This document shows positions 58,027 to 64,000 of a DNA stretch of 64,000 nucleotides, one piece after another. Position 1 is the stretch's first letter, and every line of letters starts with the position of its first letter. Both the position numbers and the translations under genes were made by a program. Origin of the DNA: Sphingopyxis terrae subsp. terrae NBRC 15098 (GTDB lineage Bacteria > Pseudomonadota > Alphaproteobacteria > Sphingomonadales > Sphingomonadaceae); assembly GCF_001610975.1 (NCBI RefSeq), contig NZ_CP013342.1:1364001-1428000 (forward strand), in the 5' to 3' direction. Under the pieces are notes generated by a model. That model did not search any database. It was not told where the DNA came from and saw nothing but the letters and a program-made list of their open reading frames with translations.

Positions 58027-58611
58027 ATGGCGGCGGCGATGGCGAAAGCAGGCTCCAGCGACGGCGACAAGTCCCCTAAAGCGCGCACGAAGAAGGCTGC
58101 CAAAAAGCCGCCGGCGCGCAGCTATGAGCGGCCGCGCGGCGGCGAGGCGCGCGCGATCGCCGATATGGTTCCCGAAATCGGCCGGACCGCCTTTCGCAAA
58201 TTCGGCTTCATCCAGTCGTCGGTCGTCAGCCGCTGGCGAGAAATCGTCGGCGATCGGCTCGCCGATGTCACCCAGCCTGCGATGATCCGCTTTCCCGCCG
58301 GACAAAAGGCGGGCGGAACGCTGCATCTGACGATCAGCGGCGCGCATGCACCCATGCTGCAGCATGTCGCCCCCGATATCGTCGCGGCGGTCAATCGCTT
58401 CTTCGGCTATGCCGCGATTGCGAGCGTGCGCATGACGCATGGTCAGGTCGCGCCCGCCCCCGCCCCCGTTCAGCAGCCGGCAATGCTGAAGCCGGTACCC
58501 GCCGAACTGGGGGATAGCCTGCGCGACATCGGCGATCCGGAACTCAGGACCGTGCTCGAACGCATGGCCGCCGGGCTTGCCAGCGCGCCGAAACTCCCGC
58601 GCATCAGTTGA
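58027..58611 (+). CDS. DciA-like protein (DUF721)
   Basis: The 194-residue protein has a basic disordered N-terminus (about 1-38, Lys/Arg/Ala-rich) and a DUF721 domain (about 45-140: FIQSSVVSRWREIVGDRLAD, LHLTISGAHAPMLQHVAPDI). DUF721 is the domain of DciA, the ancestral replicative helicase loader. A Pro/Ala linker and a C-terminal helix (SLRDIGDPELRTVLERMAAG) complete it. ATG 58039 is an equally good start. It is divergent from mutY and followed within 17 nt by the first DsbA-like gene. Confidence 0.82.
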   Translation: MAAAMAKAGSSDGDKSPKARTKKAAKKPPARSYERPRGGEARAIADMVPEIGRTAFRKFGFIQSSVVSRWREIVGDRLADVTQPAMIRFPAGQKAGGTLHLTISGAHAPMLQHVAPDIVAAVNRFFGYAAIASVRMTHGQVAPAPAPVQQPAMLKPVPAELGDSLRDIGDPELRTVLERMAAGLASAPKLPRIS

Positions 58612-58628
58612 AGGAAGACGGCACGTCC

Positions 58629-59348
58629 ATGCCCAAGATATCCGGTCGCACCCTGTCCCGCCGCACCGCCATCGGCGCCCTGTCGATCGCCGCGCTGTCG
58701 CTGGTCGCCGCCGCGCCCGCCGCTCCGGCGCCGGCCTGGTCGTCGAAGATCAGCACCAGCGCGATCGGTGCCTATATCGTCGGAAACCCCGCCGCCAAGG
58801 TGCGTCTGGTCGAATATTTCAGCTATACGTGCACCCACTGCGGCGAATTTGCGCGCGACGGCGACGTCCCGCTCAAGGCCCAATATATCGACAAGGGGCT
58901 GGTGGTCTTCGAATATCGCAACCTCGTTCGCGACCCGGTCGACCTGACCGCAGCGCTGCTGGCGCGCTGCGGCGGCGCCAAGGCCTTCGCGGCCAACCAC
59001 CACGCCATCTTCATGGCGCAGCCGGTCTGGCTGACGAAGGTGCAAAAGGCGCCCGAAGCCATGGTCAAGAGCTGGTATGTCGGCACCGAGAGCGAACGCG
59101 CGCGCAAGATCGCGGCCGACACCGGCCTCGGCGCGCTGATGGCGAAACGCGGCTACACCCAGGCGCAGATGAACGCCTGTTTCGATAGCGAGGTCACGCG
59201 CGCCGAACTCGAAGGCATGACCAATATCGGCCTGGGTGCCGACCATGTGCGCGGCACGCCGGCCTTTTTCATCAATGGACGCCACACCGACGTGACCGTC
59301 TGGTCCGCGATCAAAACGCAACTCGACGCGGCGCTGAAGGCCTCGTAA
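58629..59348 (+). CDS. DsbA-family thiol oxidoreductase, Tat-like signal
   Basis: The 239-residue periplasmic protein has a leader with a twin-Arg pair (LSRRTAIGALS) and a DsbA-type thioredoxin fold with active site CTHC (Cys68, Cys71) after VRLVEYFSYT. The cis-Pro loop is RGTPAFFING. It lies in tandem with a second DsbA-like gene, and both resemble the thioredoxin_4 branch rather than E. coli DsbA. The ATG at 58629 is preceded by GAAGGAAG; an in-frame TTG at 58608 is less likely. It probably oxidises or isomerises disulfides in exported proteins. Confidence 0.87.
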   Translation: MPKISGRTLSRRTAIGALSIAALSLVAAAPAAPAPAWSSKISTSAIGAYIVGNPAAKVRLVEYFSYTCTHCGEFARDGDVPLKAQYIDKGLVVFEYRNLVRDPVDLTAALLARCGGAKAFAANHHAIFMAQPVWLTKVQKAPEAMVKSWYVGTESERARKIAADTGLGALMAKRGYTQAQMNACFDSEVTRAELEGMTNIGLGADHVRGTPAFFINGRHTDVTVWSAIKTQLDAALKAS

Positions 59349-59385
59349 AAGCCCGTTCACGCGAATTATCCGGAGACTATCCCCA

Positions 59386-60132
59386 ATGACCAGATTGCCC
59401 CTTCGCCCCATCCTTCTCGCTTCGATCGGCGCCCTTGCGCTCGCCGGTTGCGGCAAGGGCACTACCGACCAGTCGAAGGAACAGGCGGTCGTCGCCAAGG
59501 TCGCGGCGCCTGCGGGCAAGCAATGGTCGACAACGGTGACCAAGACCGCCGAGGGCGGCTATCTGATGGGCAACCCCGACGCGCCGATCAAGATCATCGA
59601 ATATGCGTCGCTGACCTGCTCGCACTGCGCCGATTTCTCGAAGGAAAGCCACGAAGAGATCAAGCGCGACTTCATCGACAGCGGCCGTGTCAGCCTGGAA
59701 GTGCGCAACTTCATCCGCGACCCGCTCGACGCGATGGCCGCGGCAGTCGTGCATTGCGGCCCGGTCGATCGCTATTTCCCGCTGCAGGAAAATGTCTTTG
59801 CCTCGCAAGCCGAACTGTTCGCCGGCGCGCAGGCCAATCCCAAGGGCGGCGAAGCCGCGATGGCGCTGCCCCCCGCGCAGCGCTTTCCCGCGCTCGCCAA
59901 AGCCTGGAAGCTCGAAGAATTCTTCCAGTCGCGCGGCGTAACCGCCGACCAGATCAATGCCTGCCTGTCGAACGTCGACAATATCAGCAAGCTTGAGCAG
60001 ATGACCAACAAGGGCATCGAACAGTTCAAGATCCAGGGCACGCCGACCTTCGTCATCAATGGCCAGGTCGCCGAGGGCATCACCACCTGGGGCCCGCTGC
60101 GCGACCGCCTGCGCACCATGGGCGCCCGCTGA
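59386..60132 (+). CDS. DsbA-family thiol oxidoreductase lipoprotein
   Basis: The 248-residue protein has a lipobox (LAGC, Cys22), so it is predicted to be membrane-tethered in the periplasm. The thioredoxin-type active site is CSHC (Cys78, Cys81) in IIEYASLTCSHCADF and the cis-Pro loop is QGTPTFVING. An inserted helical region (about 110-195) separates the two halves, as in DsbA folds. It follows its paralog by 37 nt and is followed by a GC-rich hairpin. The tandem pair may divide soluble and membrane-attached clients. Confidence 0.88.
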   Translation: MTRLPLRPILLASIGALALAGCGKGTTDQSKEQAVVAKVAAPAGKQWSTTVTKTAEGGYLMGNPDAPIKIIEYASLTCSHCADFSKESHEEIKRDFIDSGRVSLEVRNFIRDPLDAMAAAVVHCGPVDRYFPLQENVFASQAELFAGAQANPKGGEAAMALPPAQRFPALAKAWKLEEFFQSRGVTADQINACLSNVDNISKLEQMTNKGIEQFKIQGTPTFVINGQVAEGITTWGPLRDRLRTMGAR

Positions 60133-60140
60133 AGACAATA

Positions 60141-60166
60141 GCCCTCCCCGTCGCGGCGGGGAGGGC
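60141..60166 (+). terminator. GC-rich hairpin after the DsbA-like pair
   Basis: GCCCTCCCCG (60141-60150) pairs with the segment 60157-60166 over 10 bp with a 6-nt loop. There is no T-run, so it may be a factor-assisted terminator or a dispersed palindrome rather than a classic intrinsic terminator. It lies 9 nt after the stop codon. Confidence 0.5.
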
Positions 60167-60272
60167 GGCACCCCTTGCGACTCGACCGCCCACGCGCCAT
60201 GACGGTGCCAGGGGGATATGTGACAGCAAGGTTGCACCGGCTCCGATTCGCTGACCTGCACGAGGTGGCCTC

Positions 60273-63200
60273 GTGCAGATAAGACGCCTGCGCCTGACCG
60301 GTTTCAAAAGCTTCGTCGAGCCAACCGAATTGCGGATCGAACCCGGGCTGACCGGCGTCGTCGGTCCGAACGGCTGCGGCAAATCGAACCTGCTCGAAGC
60401 GATCCGCTGGGTGATGGGCGAATCGAGCCCCAAATCCATGCGCGGCGGCGGGATGGAAGATGTGATCTTCGCCGGCACATCGCAGCGCCCGCCGCGCGAT
60501 TTTGCCGAGGTGGCCATCCATTGCGATACCGAAGGCAATGTCGTCGCGGGCCTGTCCGACGCGAGCGAAGGGCATGAACTCGAGATCATCCGCCGTATCG
60601 AACGCGGCGCGGGCAGCGCCTATCGCGCCAACGGGCGCGACGTCCGCGCCAAGGATGTCGCGCTGATCTTTGCCGACGCCGCGACCGGCGCGCACAGCCC
60701 CGCCCTCGTCAGTCAGGGCAAGATCGCGAACGTCATAGCCGCCAAGCCGACCGATCGCCGCGCGATGCTGGAGGAAGCGGCGGGCATCGCTGGTTTGCAC
60801 GTCCGCCGCAAGGATGCCGAGCAAAAGCTGCGCGCGACCGAAACCAACCTCAATCGCCTGTCCGAAATCGTCGCCGACATGGAAGTGCGCGCAAATGCGC
60901 TGCGCCGTCAGGCGCGGGCGGCGGAAAAATATCGCAAGCTCAGCGACGATATCCGTATCGCCGAAGGCCGGCTGATCTACGCGCGCTGGCGCGATGCCGC
61001 CACCGCCGCCGATCAGGCGCGCCGCGAAGCCGATGCCGCCGAAGCCGCCGTGAAGGCCGCGCAGACCGAACTCGAAACCGTTTCCGCCGCGCAGGTCGAA
61101 GTGGCGACGCGCGTCGGTAGCGCGCGCGCCGAGGCGCAGGCACAGCGCGATGCGCTCGCCGAGGCGACCGCGACGCTTGTCCGACTGCAGGGCGAGGAAC
61201 GTGCCGCGCGGCAACGGCTCGACGATCTGGCGGCGCAGCAGGCGCGGCTCGCCGAGGACCGGGCGCGCGAGGGCGAATTGGCGCGCGACGCCCATGCCGC
61301 CCTGACCGCGCTCGACGCCGAGGCGAAGCGTCTCACACAGGACATTGCCGCGCACGACGCGGGAAAGGCGGCGCTGGTCGAGGCGCATCAGGCGGCCCAG
61401 GCACGCCTCCGCGATGCAGAGGTCGCACTCGCGCAGGCACGGGCGAAGGCGGCGAGCGAAGCCGCCGATCGCCGCATCGCGGTGTCGGCGCGCGACACGG
61501 CCGAAGCCGCCGTCCGGCGTATCGCCGGCGACCGTCAGCGGGTCGAGGCCGAAATCGCCGCGCTGGGCGACAGCGCCGCACTCGCCGCAACCCAGGCCGA
61601 AAGCGTCCGCGGCGCCCAACAGGCCGAAGCGGCGATAATTTCCGCGGAAAGCGCGCTGCACGAGGCCGAGGCCGACCGCGAAGCGATCGCGGCCGATCTT
61701 GGCGCAATCGATGCCGGTCTTGCCGAAGCACGCGCCGCGCTCGCCGCGCTCGACGGCGAGGCGGCAACGCTCGAACGCGCGCTCGCCGCCGCCCGCACCG
61801 ACGACGACCGCATCCTCGACCGGCTGCGCGTGACGCCGGGCCACGAGGCGGCGCTCGCCGCCGCGCTCGGCGATGATCTCGACGCCGGGACCGACCGCGC
61901 CGCCGCGCGCAGTTGGGGCGCCGCCGATGCCGACAAGAACGACCCGGCGCTGCCGGCAGGCACGCAACCGCTCGCGGCGTTCGTCCAGGCGCCCCCGGCG
62001 CTCGTGCGGCGACTCGCCCAGATCGCGGTTGCCGATCGCGACACCGGCCAGCCGCTCGCGGTCGGCCAGCGGCTCGTCACCCTGGACGGCGTGATGCGCC
62101 GCTGGGATGGCTTCGTCACGCGCGGCGACGGCGCGACGGCGACCGAGCGGCTGCAACGGCAGAATCGCCTCGACGCGCTCGCCGCACAACGCCCGCAAGT
62201 CGAACTCGGGGTGCAGGAATTGCAGGATCGGCGCCATGTTGCGGCAACGCAGCTTGCCGAGCGAACCGACGCCGCCGCCGCGGCGCGCAAGGCGCTCGCG
62301 AGCGCCGACGAGGCACGCCGCACTGCGCTGCGTGCCGCCGATCAGGCGCAGGCCGCGCTCGACCGTCACCGCGACGCCGCCGCGCTGTTCGACCGTCGGC
62401 TCGCCGAAATTGCGGCGGCCGGGAGCGACGCCGCTGCGGACCTCACCGCGAAGGAGGCGGCGCTCGCCGCGCTCCCCGACGACAGTCTGGCCCGCGCGGC
62501 GCTTGAGGGTGAAGAAAGTGCAACCGACCGCGCGCGCAGCGACGCCAATGGCGCACGCGACGCGCTCGCCGATCATGAGCGCGCCCTTGCCGGCCTCAGC
62601 GAGCGGCACGCGGTCGTCGGCGCCGAGATCAAGAGCTGGAAGGCGCGCGCGGGCGAAGCGGCACGGCGCGTGACCGACATGGACAAGCGCGCCGACGCGC
62701 TGACAGCCGAAGCCGCGAAGCTTGCGGGCCTGCCCGAAAAGCTCGCCGCCGATAGCGAAGCTGCTGCGGCCCGGCAGACGGAGGTGCGGGGTAAAGTGGG
62801 CGCCGCCGAGGCGCAGGAGCGCGAAGCCGAAGCGGCGCTGCGCGAGGCCGAAGCGGCGCTGACGACGATCCGCGAGCGCGTCGCCGCGGCGCGCGAGACA
62901 CGCGCCGGCGCGGTGGCACGCTCCGAAAATGCCGAGCTGCGCCGCATCGAGATGGGGCGCCTGTCGGGCGAGCGCTTCGAATGTCCGCCCCCCTTGCTAC
63001 CGCAGAAGGTCGGGTTCGAGGGTGATGGCGTCGACGATGCAAATGCCGAGTCGGCCGCGCACGACCGGCTGATCGGCGAACGCGAGCGGTTGGGCCCGGT
63101 CAACCTCGTCGCCGCCGACGAGCTTGCCGAACTCGACGTCGAACGCGAACGAAGCGCCGCCGAGATCGAGGAGCTGCAACAAGCGGTCAACCGGTTGCGC

Positions 63201-63716
63201 GGCTCGATCGGCAACCTCAACCGCGAGGGCCGCGTTCGCCTGCTCGCCGCCTTCGAGACGGTGAACGAACATTTCCAGCGCCTGTTCACCACGCTGTTCA
63301 ACGGCGGGCAGGCGCATCTCGAACTCGTCGATTCGGACGATCCGCTCGAGGCCGGGCTGGAGATCATGGCGCAGCCGCCGGGCAAGCGCCTCGGCACGCT
63401 GACTTTGCTCTCGGGCGGCGAACAGGCACTGACCGCCGTCGCGCTGATCTTCGGCCTTTTCCTGACCAATCCGGCGCCGATCTGCGTCCTCGACGAAGTC
63501 GATGCGCCGCTCGATGACGCCAATATCGAACGCTTCTGCGACCTGCTCGACCGGATGACGCGCGAGACGAAGACCCGCTATCTGATCGTCACCCACAATG
63601 CGGTGACGATGGCGCGCATGCATCGCCTGTTCGGAGTGACGATGGTAGAGAAGGGCGTCAGCCGCCTCGTCTCGGTCGACCTCGGCGGCGCCGAAGAACT
63701 GCTTGCGGCCGAATAG
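60273..63716 (+). CDS. smc: Chromosome segregation protein SMC
   Basis: The 1147-residue condensin ATPase organises the chromosome. The N-terminal ATPase half has Walker A GPNGCGKSN and FKSFVEPTEL. Long Ala/Glu/Arg-rich coiled coils flank a hinge (about 515-610, TPGHEAALAAALGDDLDAG). The C-terminal half has the signature LLSGGEQALTAVALIF and Walker B ICVLDEVDAPLDD. Translation begins at GTG 60273 with GAGGTG six bases upstream. Coiled-coil composition is extremely Ala-rich, as expected in this high-GC group. No scpA or scpB is nearby. Confidence 0.95.
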   Translation: MQIRRLRLTGFKSFVEPTELRIEPGLTGVVGPNGCGKSNLLEAIRWVMGESSPKSMRGGGMEDVIFAGTSQRPPRDFAEVAIHCDTEGNVVAGLSDASEGHELEIIRRIERGAGSAYRANGRDVRAKDVALIFADAATGAHSPALVSQGKIANVIAAKPTDRRAMLEEAAGIAGLHVRRKDAEQKLRATETNLNRLSEIVADMEVRANALRRQARAAEKYRKLSDDIRIAEGRLIYARWRDAATAADQARREADAAEAAVKAAQTELETVSAAQVEVATRVGSARAEAQAQRDALAEATATLVRLQGEERAARQRLDDLAAQQARLAEDRAREGELARDAHAALTALDAEAKRLTQDIAAHDAGKAALVEAHQAAQARLRDAEVALAQARAKAASEAADRRIAVSARDTAEAAVRRIAGDRQRVEAEIAALGDSAALAATQAESVRGAQQAEAAIISAESALHEAEADREAIAADLGAIDAGLAEARAALAALDGEAATLERALAAARTDDDRILDRLRVTPGHEAALAAALGDDLDAGTDRAAARSWGAADADKNDPALPAGTQPLAAFVQAPPALVRRLAQIAVADRDTGQPLAVGQRLVTLDGVMRRWDGFVTRGDGATATERLQRQNRLDALAAQRPQVELGVQELQDRRHVAATQLAERTDAAAAARKALASADEARRTALRAADQAQAALDRHRDAAALFDRRLAEIAAAGSDAAADLTAKEAALAALPDDSLARAALEGEESATDRARSDANGARDALADHERALAGLSERHAVVGAEIKSWKARAGEAARRVTDMDKRADALTAEAAKLAGLPEKLAADSEAAAARQTEVRGKVGAAEAQEREAEAALREAEAALTTIRERVAAARETRAGAVARSENAELRRIEMGRLSGERFECPPPLLPQKVGFEGDGVDDANAESAAHDRLIGERERLGPVNLVAADELAELDVERERSAAEIEELQQAVNRLRGSIGNLNREGRVRLLAAFETVNEHFQRLFTTLFNGGQAHLELVDSDDPLEAGLEIMAQPPGKRLGTLTLLSGGEQALTAVALIFGLFLTNPAPICVLDEVDAPLDDANIERFCDLLDRMTRETKTRYLIVTHNAVTMARMHRLFGVTMVEKGVSRLVSVDLGGAEELLAAE

Positions 63717-63725
63717 GCGCCCGCG

Positions 63726-64000
63726 TCAGGGGGCGCTGCCGACCACCAGCATCGCCGCGAAGACCAGCAGCCCCGCAAAACGATTGCTGCGGAATTTGGC
63801 GAGCGCGTCGGCGCCATTGTCGGGATCGAGCGTGACGACCTGCCCCGTCAGATGCAGCGCGGCGGGGATCAGGGCGACAAGCACAAGGGCATCGGGACGA
63901 ACATTCCACAGCGCGCCCGCCCAGCCGCCGAGCGCCACAACGTAGCAGAGCGCGACGCCGGCCTTCACATGCCGCCCCATCGCGCGCGCGCTCGATTTCA
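63726..64000 (-). CDS. ubiA: 4-hydroxybenzoate polyprenyltransferase UbiA, N-terminus outside window
   Basis: The visible 91 C-terminal residues contain three hydrophobic helices and the conserved segment KSSARAMGRHVKAG, then QVVTLDPDNGADALAKFRSN, near the C-terminal end of UbiA prenyltransferases. The enzyme attaches the polyprenyl tail to 4-hydroxybenzoate in ubiquinone synthesis at the inner membrane. The gene continues beyond position 64000 and is convergent with smc, with 9 nt between stops. The catalytic Asp-rich motifs are outside the window. Confidence 0.85.
   Translation of the reverse strand, partial: KSSARAMGRHVKAGVALCYVVALGGWAGALWNVRPDALVLVALIPAALHLTGQVVTLDPDNGADALAKFRSNRFAGLLVFAAMLVVGSAP

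Overview
The window looks like chromosome from a high-GC alphaproteobacterium of the Sphingomonadales, most likely close to Sphingopyxis or Sphingomonas. The grounds are a PopZ (DUF2497) gene downstream of a PCMT-like methyltransferase and a TolC-family gene, a single bifunctional Rsh enzyme, a DciA-like (DUF721) gene facing mutY, a CC_3452-type small secreted protein and an SMC-type condensin. The genus is inference, because no 16S gene is present.

Region 1 (1-19395) is a dense heavy-metal efflux block. Two complete czcCBA-type tripartite pumps are transcribed divergently from a control region at about 11734-12149. The minus-strand unit runs: small Cys/His-rich secreted protein, czcC, czcB, czcA, a DUF190 PII-like protein, an SRPBCC protein, a P1B-4 type metal ATPase (SPC and HEGST motifs, His-rich N-terminus), and an HAE1-type RND permease cut by the window edge. 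The plus-strand unit runs: DUF3703 protein, His-rich secreted protein, czcC, czcB (lipoprotein), czcA, a strong terminator, and a cation diffusion facilitator. A textbook MerR-type promoter (19-bp spacer over a perfect 8+8 dyad) drives the plus-strand unit, but no MerR gene is visible. The block stops at the 3' side of a tRNA-Gly gene, which is compatible with an acquired island.

Region 2 (19591-33667) is core housekeeping: tRNA-Gly, a thioredoxin-TPR protein, a LON-domain protein, a UbiH-type hydroxylase, FtsK, LolA, exonuclease III, GTP cyclohydrolase II, a LytTR two-component pair, an HxlR regulator, a small secreted protein and the (p)ppGpp synthetase/hydrolase. A structured, terminator-ended intergenic segment between lolA and xthA is a candidate non-coding RNA.

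Region 3 (33675-46570) contains the most unusual genes. Four minus-strand genes with 3-4 nt spacings encode a membrane-anchored multiheme cytochrome (four CXXCH plus one CX4CH), a tandem HbpS/GlcG-domain lipoprotein, a proline-rich outer-membrane beta-barrel and a 1442-residue decaheme cytochrome fused to an LVIVD-repeat beta-propeller. Together they look like an electron conduit across the envelope, related in logic but not evidently in sequence to MtrCAB or PioAB. NADP-glutamate dehydrogenase lies directly upstream on the same strand, and a CcmI-like TPR protein is divergent from it.

Region 4 (46584-64000) is again mostly core: putA with a divergent Lrp-family regulator, a DUF4189 protein, tRNA-Cys, a PCMT-like protein, a TolC-family channel, PopZ, a nudC - serine hydrolase - mutY operon with overlapping ends, dciA, two tandem DsbA-like proteins, smc and the 3' part of ubiA.
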